Source: Microbacterium paludicola
GTDB taxonomy: Bacteria > Actinomycetota > Actinomycetes > Actinomycetales > Microbacteriaceae
DNA: 64,000 nt
Direction of reading: 5' to 3'
Assembly (NCBI RefSeq): GCF_015235415.1
Contig: NZ_JADGLL010000008.1
Location: 1 to 64,000 of the forward strand
Of this stretch, positions 9,884-18,376 are shown one piece after another; the stretch's first letter is position 1, and each line of letters opens with the position of its first letter. Under the pieces are notes generated by a model. It saw nothing but the letters and a program-made list of their open reading frames with translations. It did not search any database and was not told the DNA's origin. The translations under genes and the position numbers were made by a program.

Positions 9884-10768
9884 GTGCACATCGTCATCGG
9901 GGGCGCGTCCGGTCTGATCGGACGCGCCCTCGTCACCGCCCTGCGCGATCGGGGTGACCGCGTGACCCGCCTCGTGCGCCACGCGCCATCGGCGCCGGAT
10001 GAGGTGCGCTGGCTGAACGGCACTCCCCTGGATCCCGATGTCGTCGCGGGCGCCGACGCCGTCGTCGGGCTGAACGGCGCGAGCATCGGACGCCTGCCGT
10101 GGACCCGCGGTTACCGCAGCCGCCTGCTGTGGTCGCGGATCACCCCGGCGCGCACGCTCGCGCGGGCCATCGAGGCACTGCCGGCAGCCGAGCGACCCCT
10201 GTTCGCGTCGGCCAGTGCGGTGGGCTTCTACGGCTCGAGACGCGGCCAGACCCTCACCGAGGATTCGCGCCCCGGCAGCTCATTCCTCGCCTCGCTGTGC
10301 GTCGAGTGGGAGCACGCGGCGCGCATCGCGGGCGAGCGCGTGGCCCTGCTGCGCACGGCGCCCATCCTGCATCCGGACGCGGTGCTGAAGCCCCTGATCG
10401 CGCTCACCCGCGCGGGCATCGCGGGGCCGCTCGGATCCGGCACGCAGGCCTGGCCGTGGATCTCGCTCGAGGACGAGGTCGCCGCGATCCTGCACGTGCT
10501 CGACCGCGGGCTGACGGGTCCTGTCAACCTCGCGGGGCCCACACGCGCGACAGCGAACGACATCGGATTCGCGCTTGCGCGGCGTCTGAACCGGCCCTAC
10601 GTGCTGCGCGCGCCGGCACCGGCGCTGCGGCTCGCGCTCGGCGAGAGGTTCGCGAACGACATGCTGCTGACCGACGCGCACGTGGTGCCCAAGGCGCTCG
10701 CGTCATCCGGCTTCGCGTTCCGCCACCGGACGGCCGAGGACGCGATCGCCGCCGCGATCGCCCGCTGA
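9884..10768 (+). CDS. TIGR01777-family SDR epimerase-like protein
   Basis: The protein has 294 residues with an N-terminal Rossmann motif GGASGLIGRALV and the family blocks VVGLNGASIG, ASASAVGFYGS and PWISLEDEVAAILH. TIGR01777 proteins are NAD(P)-binding epimerase homologues of unproven substrate. It starts at GTG 9884, 40 bases after osmC, so the two may be co-transcribed. It lacks the extra C-terminal domain found in some relatives. Confidence 0.87.
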   Translation: MHIVIGGASGLIGRALVTALRDRGDRVTRLVRHAPSAPDEVRWLNGTPLDPDVVAGADAVVGLNGASIGRLPWTRGYRSRLLWSRITPARTLARAIEALPAAERPLFASASAVGFYGSRRGQTLTEDSRPGSSFLASLCVEWEHAARIAGERVALLRTAPILHPDAVLKPLIALTRAGIAGPLGSGTQAWPWISLEDEVAAILHVLDRGLTGPVNLAGPTRATANDIGFALARRLNRPYVLRAPAPALRLALGERFANDMLLTDAHVVPKALASSGFAFRHRTAEDAIAAAIAR

Positions 10769-10790
10769 GTCGAGCGGCCCGCCACGCGCG

Positions 10791-11234
10791 TCAGCGGCTC
10801 GCGCGCTCGCGCCGGATCGCCTCCCGCGCGGCCTGACGCGCGCGGGCGCGGTCGCCGGCGGCGTCGTAGACGAGGCTGAGTCGGAACCAGGCCCGCCAGT
10901 CGTCCGGTCGCTCCTCGACCTCCGCCCGGTAGCGGGGGAAGAGAGCCTCGGCGTCGGCGCGCGTCGGACGACCGCTCGGGGTCGTCGCCACGACGTCGTC
11001 GGGAAGGCCTCCCTCGTCCTCGAGCCGGCGGGCGACCTGCTCGGCACGGATGCCGAACCACAGCTCGCGCCCCAGCGCCCAGGCGGCGATGAGGGGCAGC
11101 ACGATCAGCGCGATCCCCATGGCGATGCCGACGGGCTCGCCGGTCTGCACGAGCTGCACAGCCCGCCATCCGACCACGCCGATGTACAGCGCGAGGAGCG
11201 CGGCCATCACGGCCGCGCCGATGCGGGCGCTCAC
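10791..11234 (-). CDS. Small membrane protein with a TPR-like C-terminus
   Basis: This 147-residue protein has two N-terminal membrane helices (about residues 7-25 and 38-55). A helical tail follows, ending in WRAWFRLSLVYDAAGDRARARQAAREAI, which fits one or two TPR motifs. Its GTG overlaps the dapB stop (GTGA), so it is translated together with DapB. No catalytic residues are apparent. A scaffold role is possible but unsupported. Confidence 0.7.
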   Translation of the reverse strand: MSARIGAAVMAALLALYIGVVGWRAVQLVQTGEPVGIAMGIALIVLPLIAAWALGRELWFGIRAEQVARRLEDEGGLPDDVVATTPSGRPTRADAEALFPRYRAEVEERPDDWRAWFRLSLVYDAAGDRARARQAAREAIRRERASR

Positions 11235-12037
11235 GCGCTCGTCGCCCGCGCGACCTGCCCGGGGACCGACTCGTCCGCGACCGTGCGGGGCTCCGCCGCC
11301 TTGGGTGCGCCGATCCCGATGTCGATGAAGTTCTCCAGGCCGATGACGACGCCGCGCACGCCGATCGCGTGCTCGAGCGCGACACGGATGCCGGGGGCGT
11401 ACGCCGCGGCAGGATCGATCGTGTCGTGGACGATCGTGAGGGCCTCGCCCGGGCCGGACAGGATGGTCTCCTGCCGCGCGATCACGCCGGGGCGCCGCAG
11501 CGAGTGGACGGGAACGCTCGCCACCTGCTGCCCGCGAGCGCGCTGATCCACGTGCGGCGCATCCACCGGCGTGCGACGGGCGGCGGCGATGAGCTCGGCC
11601 GTGCGCACCGCGGTGCCGCTGGGCGAATCGACCTTCGTGTCGCGGTGGGCCTCGACGATCTCGGCCGAGGGGAAGAACCGCGCGCAGGCCGCGGCGATCG
11701 CGCTGCCGATCACCGACCCCAGGGAGAAGTTCGGGATGAACACCGCGCCGGTGGCGGCGGCGTCCACGAGCGGGCGCACAAGCGCGATGCGCTCGGCCGA
11801 CCATCCGCTCGTGCCGACGAGGACGTTGAGCCCGCGCTCGATCGCGGCGCGCACGACGTCGATGCTCACGGCGGGAACGGAGGCGTCCACCACGAGGTCG
11901 GCCCCCTCGAGCTCGGCGAAATCGCTGCGCGAGCCGAGCACGGCCGAGACCTCGAAGCCGTCCAGGCCGTCGATCACCTCGTGGATGATGCCGCCTAGCT
12001 TGCCGGTGCCGCCGACGAGGGCGATCCGTGTCGTCAT
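11231..12037 (-). CDS. dapB: 4-hydroxy-tetrahydrodipicolinate reductase
   Basis: DapB reduces the DapA product with NAD(P)H. The 268-residue protein has the cofactor loop VGGTGKLGG at 8-16 and the catalytic region EAHRDTKVDSPSGTA with His131 and Lys135. The second His of the usual HH pair is Arg. A C-terminal extension of about 20 residues exceeds the usual length. The start ATG 12037 follows TAGGAT by six bases (leaderless). It is followed by the coupled TPR-like membrane gene. Confidence 0.95.
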   Translation of the reverse strand: MTTRIALVGGTGKLGGIIHEVIDGLDGFEVSAVLGSRSDFAELEGADLVVDASVPAVSIDVVRAAIERGLNVLVGTSGWSAERIALVRPLVDAAATGAVFIPNFSLGSVIGSAIAAACARFFPSAEIVEAHRDTKVDSPSGTAVRTAELIAAARRTPVDAPHVDQRARGQQVASVPVHSLRRPGVIARQETILSGPGEALTIVHDTIDPAAAYAPGIRVALEHAIGVRGVVIGLENFIDIGIGAPKAAEPRTVADESVPGQVARATSA

Positions 12038-12109
12038 GGTCCCATCCTAGGTTCGGCACCCCGGTTCCCCGGGCGGCTTGACTTCGCGCGCCGCTTCCCC
12101 GAAGTGCGC

Positions 12110-12232
12110 GCGCAAGGTGCCGGGTTCTCCGGCGGGCGCAAGGTGCCGGGTTCTTCGGAGACGTCGTGTTCTCCGGAGAGGATCCGCGATCTCGACCCGG
12201 AGAAGCCGGTTTCTCCGGAGAACTGGCGCGGG
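12110..12232 (+). repeat. TTCTCCGGAGAA repeat block left of the GNAT gene
   Basis: The block begins with two tandem copies of GCGCAAGGTGCCGGGTTCT (12110 and 12135 onward). It continues with a segment (12157-12232) rich in the palindrome TTCTCCGGAGAA. The second segment matches, in the same orientation, 12769-12850 on the other side of the GNAT gene (GGAGAnGTCGnGTTCTCCGGA, CCGGAGAAGCCGG, then TCTCCGG). Confidence 0.65.
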
Positions 12233-12266
12233 CACCGCGGCCGTGGCGCCGTCATAGGCTCGAACG

Positions 12267-12734
12267 GTGATCACGTTCCGCGCCGCATCCCCCGCCGACC
12301 CCGACGCCCACGAGCTGATCGTCGAGTACTTCGCCGAGCGCGCCGCAGGCTTCCCCGGCGACTACAAGCCCACCCTTCCGGGCCCCGACGCGTTCCGCGC
12401 GCCCGACGGCATCCTGCTGCTCATCGAGCACGACGAGCGCGGCCTCATCGGCTGCGGCGCCATCCGGCGCATCGCCGACGGCCCGCTCGGCGCGCGCTTC
12501 GAGGTCAAGCACGTCTACACCCGCCCCGCCGCCCGCGGCCTCGGCGCCGGACGCCTGCTCATGCAGGAGCTCGAGCGCCATGCCCGCGAGTGGGGCGGCC
12601 GCGAACTCGTGCTCGACACCCACCACACGCTCGAGGCCGCGGCGGCCCTCTACGCCCGCACCGGGTTCGCGCAGATCGAGCCCTACAACGACAACCCCAA
12701 CGCCAGCCGCTGGTATGGGAAGCCCCTGGGCTGA
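12267..12734 (+). CDS. GNAT-family N-acetyltransferase
   Basis: The 155-residue acetyltransferase shows the acetyl-CoA loop RPAARGLGAGRLLMQELE, the beta strand RELVLDTHHTLEAAAALYAR and the C-terminal TGFAQIEPYNDNPNASRWYGK. The substrate is unknown. GTG 12267 follows TAGGCT by six bases, so it is leaderless. The gene sits between direct copies of a palindrome-rich repeat and is opposite in strand to both neighbours. Confidence 0.88.
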   Translation: MITFRAASPADPDAHELIVEYFAERAAGFPGDYKPTLPGPDAFRAPDGILLLIEHDERGLIGCGAIRRIADGPLGARFEVKHVYTRPAARGLGAGRLLMQELERHAREWGGRELVLDTHHTLEAAAALYARTGFAQIEPYNDNPNASRWYGKPLG

Positions 12735-12765
12735 TCCGCCACTCGGGGTCCGGGCCGCCGGGTTG

Positions 12766-13455
12766 TCAGGAGATGTCGCGTTCTCCGGACCGCCGGGGCC
12801 CATCCGCTCCGGAGAAGCCGGGATCTCCGGCGAATCCGGCGCGCGCGGGCCGCTCGACCCGGAGCAGCGCCGCACACAGCAGGGCGGCGGACGGCAGGGT
12901 CGCGAGCCCGATCCCCGGCTGGATGACCGTGGCGATCCCGACACCGACGGCCGCGGATGCGGTGAGCCAGAAGGCCGCCCAGCGACGGAATCCCAGCGCG
13001 AGGACGGCGATGGCAAGCGCGATCGTCACCGTGAGGGCGGCCGGCCCTACCCAGATCATCCAGAAGTCGACGCGCGGGACGCCCGGCGGGAAGGAGACGA
13101 GCTCGTCCGAGCCGTACCGCGTCCACGCGAGCGTCCAGACGACGGGCAGGACAGCGAGCACGGTGAACCACCCACGCGCGACCAGCTCACGACGCGCGAT
13201 CAACGCGACGACCAGTCCCACGATCAGGCTCAGGCCTGTCATCGCCAGCAGGATCACCCCGGGGATGATGTAGGAGATGCCGTCGGCGCAGGTCCACGCG
13301 CCTTCGCCCTCGCTGCCGGGCGGATAGGTGTTGCAGTTGATGCGCAGCTGCTCGCGAAGCAGCCCGACCGTCGGCACGCTGAACAGCAGCGCGGCGAATC
13401 CCCCGGCGACGATCACGAGCGCTCCGGCCACCTTCAATTCCTCGCGCCGCGCCAT
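12766..13455 (-). CDS. Polytopic membrane protein, unknown function
   Basis: The protein has 229 residues and six hydrophobic segments, with an exported loop holding two cysteines (INCNTYPPG and AWTCADG). The start ATG 13455 has a GGGAGG ribosome site. The last 28 residues (from RPARAGFAGDPG) are encoded by the repeat at 12769-12850, so the repeat appears to have replaced or extended the original 3' end. I do not recognise the family. Confidence 0.7.
   Translation of the reverse strand: MARREELKVAGALVIVAGGFAALLFSVPTVGLLREQLRINCNTYPPGSEGEGAWTCADGISYIIPGVILLAMTGLSLIVGLVVALIARRELVARGWFTVLAVLPVVWTLAWTRYGSDELVSFPPGVPRVDFWMIWVGPAALTVTIALAIAVLALGFRRWAAFWLTASAAVGVGIATVIQPGIGLATLPSAALLCAALLRVERPARAGFAGDPGFSGADGPRRSGERDIS
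12769..12850 (+). repeat. TTCTCCGGAGAA repeat block right of the GNAT gene
   Basis: This is a direct-orientation partner of 12157-12232. It overlaps the 3' coding end of the membrane-protein gene at 12766-13455. Together the pair encloses the GNAT gene within about 0.7 kb. Confidence 0.6.
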
Positions 13456-13481
13456 ATCAGCCTCCCGAGAACCGACCGGGA

Positions 13482-14084
13482 TCAGACCGGGATCTGGTCG
13501 GGCAGGCCCGTGCGCAGCTCCATCGGCAGGTGCGCGAGGTCGTTGTGGGTCAGGAGCGTCCAGGGGCGGCCCTGGCGCTGCCCGATGACGGTGAGGCCGC
13601 AGTTCGCCTGGTTGAGGGTCATCCAGCGCCACTCCGGGGCGCCGAGCACCTCGCGCACGAACCACGAGATCACGAAGTTGTGAGTGATGAGCAGCTCGTG
13701 CACGTCGCCGGCCTTGCGCACGAGGAACTCTCCCACCGCGTCGGCCATCTGCGCCTTGCCCGCCTCGATCTGCGCCTCGGTGACGCCGCCGAAGAACGGC
13801 TCGAACGCGGCAGGCGTCTCGTCGGTCATCCCGGTCGGGACGCAGTCGAACAGCAGGGCGTGCGGCTCGGGCGTGACGGCCGGCAGGCGCTCGGCGATGA
13901 TGCGCGCCGTGTCGTCGGCGCGCACGAGCGGCGAGTGCCACATGTTCGCGAGCGGGATGCCCGAGAGGCGGTCGGCGATGAGCTCCGCCTGGCGCCGACC
14001 CCGAGGGGACAGCGGGCCGTCCTCCATGCCGTGCTCGGCGTCCATCTGCTCGCCGTGACGGACGAGATAGATGTAGTGCGCCAC
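13482..14084 (-). CDS. Histidine phosphatase (phosphoglycerate-mutase-like) family protein
   Basis: The 200-residue protein has the phosphohistidine motif LVRHGEQ near the N-terminus, SPLSPRGRRQAEL-type spacing, the second Arg in SPLVRADDTARI, and the second His in LLITHNFVISW. It should be a cytosolic phosphomonoesterase of unknown substrate. GTG 14084 was chosen because the beta strand AHYIYLVRHG starts there and GGTGGG lies upstream; longer GTG and ATG starts exist. Confidence 0.87.
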   Translation of the reverse strand: MAHYIYLVRHGEQMDAEHGMEDGPLSPRGRRQAELIADRLSGIPLANMWHSPLVRADDTARIIAERLPAVTPEPHALLFDCVPTGMTDETPAAFEPFFGGVTEAQIEAGKAQMADAVGEFLVRKAGDVHELLITHNFVISWFVREVLGAPEWRWMTLNQANCGLTVIGQRQGRPWTLLTHNDLAHLPMELRTGLPDQIPV

Positions 14085-14234
14085 TGACCCACCCCCGTCA
14101 TTCACCGCGTCGCGTTCACTCGTCACGGACTCTGCGTGCGGCATCGAAGCGCCCGCGGTCCTCCCCCACACTACGTGACGGGACCGACACCCCCCGGCGG
14201 ATCCGTCAGCGAGCCGCGATCGAGGCGATCCGGA

Positions 14235-15269
14235 TCACTCGGTCGCCTTCGTGAGCTCGGACAGGTGCGCGCGGGTCAGCCGCACCCCGACGCCCTGGAC
14301 GAGCTCGTCGAGCTGCGACGGCGAGAACGTGTTCACGATCGGCGCCGCCACGGAGCGCTGCGCGAGAAGCCACGCGATGGCGATGGCCGCGTGCGGTACC
14401 GCCAGCTCGGCGGCGATCGCATCCAGCGCCTTCAGCACCCGCACACCGCGGCGGTTCAGGCTGCCGGCGAGCTGGCTTCCGCGCGTGGACGCCGCGACGC
14501 CCTGGCGGGAGCGATGCCGGCCGGACAGGAAGCCGTGCTCGAGCGCCTGCGACGGCGTGACGGCGAGCCCCTGCGCACCGGCGACCAGCCGCAGGTCGCC
14601 CTCGAACTCCTGGCGGCGCATGAGGTTGTACGGAACGTCCAGCGTCTCCAGGCGCGGGTAGCCGGCGGAGGCCAGGATGCGCGCCTCGATCAGCTGCTCG
14701 GCGGTGAACCCGTACGAGCCGATGTGACGGACCTTCCCCGTCTCGACCAGCCACTCGGCGGTCGCCAGCGCGTCCTCGATCGATCCGACCCGCTCGGCCG
14801 TCGCATCCAGGTACAGCACGTCGATCCGGTCGGTGCCGAGGCGCGTCAAGGAGGCCTCGACCGCGCGGACGAGGTTGGTCGAGCCGAGGCCCGGGTTGTC
14901 GGGGTGGTCGCCGACCCGCACTGCCAGCACGATGTCGTCCCGCAGTCGGCGGGTGTGCATCCACCGGCCGATGATGTGCTCGCTGCGCCCCGCCGAGAAG
15001 CTGTCGGCGGTGTGTACGGCGTTGCCGCCGAACGCCGCGAAGTGGTCGAGCAGCGCGTTGGCGCGATCCTGATCCACGGTCCAGCCGAACTCCGCGCCGC
15101 CGAGCATCAGCGGGAAGACCTCGAGACCCGTCTCGCCCAGCTTCTCGCGCACGAGCGTGCCGACCGCGGGGCCCACGACCGGGATCGGTGCCGAGGGGTG
15201 CTCGGCGGAGGCCGACGAGCCCGGGGCACGTCCGATCGGATCGACCGTGCCGACCTGCGCCTCATCCAT
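14235..15269 (-). CDS. Aldo/keto reductase-fold protein with a fully substituted catalytic tetrad
   Basis: The 344-residue protein aligns over the AKR barrel (GGNAVHTADSFSAGRSEHII; ASLTRLGTDRIDVLYL; GKVRHIGSYGF). Each of the four AKR catalytic residues is changed: Asp to His86 (HTADSF for DTAxxY), Tyr to Phe91, Lys to Arg118 (LAVRVG for ATKVG) and His to Asp155 (LYLDATAE). The barrel and cofactor-side sequence otherwise look maintained, so this is probably a non-reductase or a pseudo-enzyme with another role. An N-terminal extension of about 40 residues is present. It lies downstream of pnp on the same strand, after a terminator. Confidence 0.85.
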   Translation of the reverse strand: MDEAQVGTVDPIGRAPGSSASAEHPSAPIPVVGPAVGTLVREKLGETGLEVFPLMLGGAEFGWTVDQDRANALLDHFAAFGGNAVHTADSFSAGRSEHIIGRWMHTRRLRDDIVLAVRVGDHPDNPGLGSTNLVRAVEASLTRLGTDRIDVLYLDATAERVGSIEDALATAEWLVETGKVRHIGSYGFTAEQLIEARILASAGYPRLETLDVPYNLMRRQEFEGDLRLVAGAQGLAVTPSQALEHGFLSGRHRSRQGVAASTRGSQLAGSLNRRGVRVLKALDAIAAELAVPHAAIAIAWLLAQRSVAAPIVNTFSPSQLDELVQGVGVRLTRAHLSELTKATE

Positions 15270-15440
15270 GGCCTGCCCCCTTCACGCGGCAGCCGAGGCC
15301 CGGCAGCATCCACGTCACGCCGTTGACGGCGTGTGCTTCGAGGGTATTCCAGGGCCCGCGGAGCGAGACGCACCGCGCCGTAACACTTTCGTCACGCCGA
15401 CCCCGAGCCGCCGTCCGGGGATTCCGACGCCCGGACGCGG

Positions 15441-15476
15441 AACGGCCCGCCCATCCCGGAGGATGAGCGGGCCGTT
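15441..15476 (-). terminator. Terminator after pnp
   Basis: The outer arms AACGGCCCGC/GCGGGCCGTT and inner arms CATCC/GGATG close a four-base loop. The structure begins 35 bases after the pnp stop. Confidence 0.78.
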
Positions 15477-15510
15477 CGCGATGGACGACGCGGGGCGCCG
15501 CCCGGGAGGC

Positions 15511-17784
15511 TCAGGCCTCGACGGTCTCCTCGGCGGGCGCGTCGCCCGCCTGGCTCTCGTCGATGACCGGCTCGAGCGCCATCTTGCCGCGGTCGTCGAT
15601 CTCGGCGATGCGGACCAGGATCTTCTGGCCCACCGAGACGACGTCCTCGATGTTCTCGACGCGCTTGCCGCCGTTCAGCTTGCGGATCTGCGTCACGTGC
15701 ATGCGACCATCCTTGCCCGGAAGCAGCGAGATGAACGCGCCCGAGGGGATGATCTTCACGACCGTGCCGAGGAACTGCTCGCCGATCTCCGGGTTGGTCG
15801 GGTTGGCGATCGCGTTCACCTGCGCGCGGGCCGCCTCGGCCGAGGGGCCGTCGGTCGCGCCGATGTAGACGGTGCCGTCCTCCTCGATGGAGATCTGCGC
15901 GCCGGTCTCATCCTGGATCGCGTTGATCGTCTTGCCCTTGGGGCCGATCAGCTCGCCGATCTTGTCGACCGGGATCTGCACGCTGATGACGCGGGGCGCG
16001 GTCGGCGCCATCTCGTCGGGAGCGTCGATCGCGGCGTTCAGGACCTCGAGGATGCGCAGGCGCGCGTCCTTCGCCTGGGTCAGCGCGCCGGTCAGCACCT
16101 CGGTGGGGATGCCGTCGAGCTTGGTGTCGAGCTGGATCGCCGTGACGAACTCGCTCGTGCCCGCGACCTTGAAGTCCATGTCGCCGAGGGCGTCCTCGGC
16201 GCCGAGGATGTCGGTCAGCGCGGCGTAGCGCGTCTGGCCGTCGACCTCGTCGGACACCAGGCCCATGGCGATGCCGGCGACGGGGGCGCGCAGCGGCACA
16301 CCCGCGTTCAGCAGCGACAGCGTCGAGGCGCAGACGGAGCCCATCGACGTGGAGCCGTTCGAGCCCAGCGCCTCCGAGACCTGACGGATCGCGTAGGGGA
16401 ACTCCTCGCGGGTCGGCAGGACGGGGACGAGCGCGCGCTCGGCGAGGAAGCCGTGGCCGATCTCGCGACGCTTCGGGCTTCCCACGCGGCCGGTCTCACC
16501 GGTCGAGTAGGGCGGGAAGTTGTAGTGGTGCATGTACCGCTTGCTCGTCGTGGGCGAGAGCGAGTCGATCTGCTGCTCCATCTTCAGCATGTTCAGCGTG
16601 GTGACGCCCATGATCTGGGTCTCACCGCGCTGGAAGATCGCCGAGCCGTGGACGCGCGGGATGACCTGCACCTCGGCGTCGAGCGGACGGATGTCGGCGA
16701 GGCCGCGGCCGTCGATGCGGACGCCCTCGGTCAGGATGCGACCGCGCACGATCTTCTTCGTGACCGACTTGTAGGCGGCGGAGAACTCGAGCGGGGCCGC
16801 GGCGGGCAGCTCGCCTGCCTCGACCTTCTCGATCAGCTCGGCCTTGACGCGGTCCTTGATCGCGTCGTCGGCGGCCTGGCGCTCCTGCTTGTCGGCGATC
16901 TGGTACACCTTCACCAGCTCGTCGTAGGCCTTCTCGTTCACGAACGCGAAGGTCTCGTCGCTGTAGGCCGGGAAGACCGGGAACTCCAGCGGAGCCTTCG
17001 ACGACTTCGCCGCCATCTCGGCCTGCGCCGCGACGAGCTGCTTGATGAAGGGCTTCGAGGCCTCGAGGCCCTGGGCCACGATCTCCTCGCTCGGCTTGGT
17101 GGCGCCGGCCTTGATGAGGTTCCAGCTGTGCTCGGTGGCCTCGGCCTCGACCATCATGATCGCGACGTCCTCGTTGCCCTCGGCGTCGGTGACGACGCGT
17201 CCGGCGACGATCAGGTCGAACACGGCCGACTCGAGCAGCTCGGCGTTCGGGAACGCGACCCACTGGTCGGCGCCCTCGCCCTGGCCGGGGATGAGCGCGA
17301 GGCGCACACCGGCGATGGGGCCCGAGAACGGCAGGCCCGAGATCTGGGTCGACGCCGACGCGGCGTTGATCGCGAGCGCGTCGTAGAACTCGCCCGGAGC
17401 GATCGAGAGGACCGTCACGACGATCTGGATCTCATTGCGCAGGCCGTCGACGAACGACGGGCGCAGCGGACGGTCGATCAGACGGCAGACGAGGATCGCC
17501 TCGGTGGAGGGGCGGCCCTCGCGGCGGAAGAACGAGCCGGGGATCTTGCCCGCGGCGTACGAGCGCTCCTCGACGTCCACCGTCAGGGGGAAGAAGTCGA
17601 AGCCCTCGCGGGGGTGCTTGCTGGCGCTGGTCGCCGAGAGGAGCATCGTCTCCTCGTCGAGGTACGCAGCGACGGCGCCCTGCGCCTGCTGCGCGAGGCG
17701 ACCGGTCTCGAACCGGACCGTGCGGGTGCCGTAGCGGCCGTTGTCGAGAACGGCCTCGGCGGCGGTGATTTCAGGACCTTCCAA
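15511..17784 (-). CDS. pnp: Polyribonucleotide nucleotidyltransferase (PNPase)
   Basis: PNPase degrades RNA 3'-5' by phosphorolysis and works with RNase J (rnj here). The 757-residue protein has two RNase PH domains (first about 10-240; second about 350-560, with [12 protein letters not shown] holding catalytic acids). It also has a KH domain ([20 protein letters not shown]) and an S1 domain ([20 protein letters not shown]) with an acidic tail. The start is TTG at 17784: AAGGAG lies about 10 bases upstream and homology begins directly there. A non-ATG start may help keep expression low, which suits a gene often subject to autoregulation. Confidence 0.96.
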   Translation of the reverse strand: MEGPEITAAEAVLDNGRYGTRTVRFETGRLAQQAQGAVAAYLDEETMLLSATSASKHPREGFDFFPLTVDVEERSYAAGKIPGSFFRREGRPSTEAILVCRLIDRPLRPSFVDGLRNEIQIVVTVLSIAPGEFYDALAINAASASTQISGLPFSGPIAGVRLALIPGQGEGADQWVAFPNAELLESAVFDLIVAGRVVTDAEGNEDVAIMMVEAEATEHSWNLIKAGATKPSEEIVAQGLEASKPFIKQLVAAQAEMAAKSSKAPLEFPVFPAYSDETFAFVNEKAYDELVKVYQIADKQERQAADDAIKDRVKAELIEKVEAGELPAAAPLEFSAAYKSVTKKIVRGRILTEGVRIDGRGLADIRPLDAEVQVIPRVHGSAIFQRGETQIMGVTTLNMLKMEQQIDSLSPTTSKRYMHHYNFPPYSTGETGRVGSPKRREIGHGFLAERALVPVLPTREEFPYAIRQVSEALGSNGSTSMGSVCASTLSLLNAGVPLRAPVAGIAMGLVSDEVDGQTRYAALTDILGAEDALGDMDFKVAGTSEFVTAIQLDTKLDGIPTEVLTGALTQAKDARLRILEVLNAAIDAPDEMAPTAPRVISVQIPVDKIGELIGPKGKTINAIQDETGAQISIEEDGTVYIGATDGPSAEAARAQVNAIANPTNPEIGEQFLGTVVKIIPSGAFISLLPGKDGRMHVTQIRKLNGGKRVENIEDVVSVGQKILVRIAEIDDRGKMALEPVIDESQAGDAPAEETVEA

Positions 17785-18128
17785 GAGGTCTGTCTCCTTC
17801 TGTATGCCCCGCGATAGCGGGGGCTCACGTCAGGAGCAGGGGAACAGGCAGATATAGACGCATGGCGCATCGATCACGCTCGCCTGCGCTGGCCACCAGG
17901 AGAAATCCACCAGACCGGATCCATCGGATCGTGCGCCTGGGAGACCACTTCAGGGGACCAGCTTCCTGCCAGCCTGCTCCGTGTGCATATGGAATTTTCG
18001 ACCCGGGATCCGCCGAAGCGGGCCCGGGAGGCGGCCTCCGCAGAGCGAGGGCCTCGCTCAGCCTATCAGCGACATCCCGATCCGGTCAGGGGCTGTCGCA
18101 AGGCGCGGCGCGCTCCTACCGTGGCGGT
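17785..18128. other. Intergenic region between pnp and a divergent small gene
   Basis: These 344 bases hold the pnp leader on the minus strand and the promoter of the small plus-strand gene at the right end (TACCGT, 18117-18122). The A/T-rich stretch GTGCATATGGAATTTTCG near 17982-17999 is the only low-GC island and may be the pnp promoter. I see no convincing hairpin or coding sequence here. Confidence 0.5.
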
Positions 18129-18311
18129 ATGACCGACTTCCCCGAGCAGAGCACCCCCGACGAAGAGCGCCCGGTCGATCTCGACGACGAGACCGAGCTC
18201 GAGCTTCCTCCGCCGACGCTGGATCCGGATGAGCGGGTCGAGGACGCGCCGGATCCCATCGAGGACGAGACCCGCGACGAGGCGCGCGGGCTCGGCGGCC
18301 TGGACGACTGA
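18129..18311 (+). CDS. Small, highly acidic hypothetical protein
   Basis: The 60-residue protein (MTDFPEQSTPDEERPVDLDD at the N-terminus) is about one-third Asp/Glu, with no hydrophobic segment and few aromatics, so it is probably disordered. Support for a real gene: TACCGT ends six bases before the ATG, and a terminator starts eight bases after the stop. Function unknown. Confidence 0.65.
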   Translation: MTDFPEQSTPDEERPVDLDDETELELPPPTLDPDERVEDAPDPIEDETRDEARGLGGLDD

Positions 18312-18318
18312 CGCGACG

Positions 18319-18347
18319 GAGGGGCGGACCTTCTCGATCCGCCCCTC
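18319..18347. terminator. Convergent bidirectional terminator
   Basis: The 10-base stem GAGGGGCGGA/TCCGCCCCTC encloses a nine-base loop. It lies between the convergent small acidic gene and the glycosyltransferase-esterase gene and can serve both. Confidence 0.75.
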
Positions 18348-18376
18348 CCGTGCGCGTCGGCCGCAGAGCCGACGCG

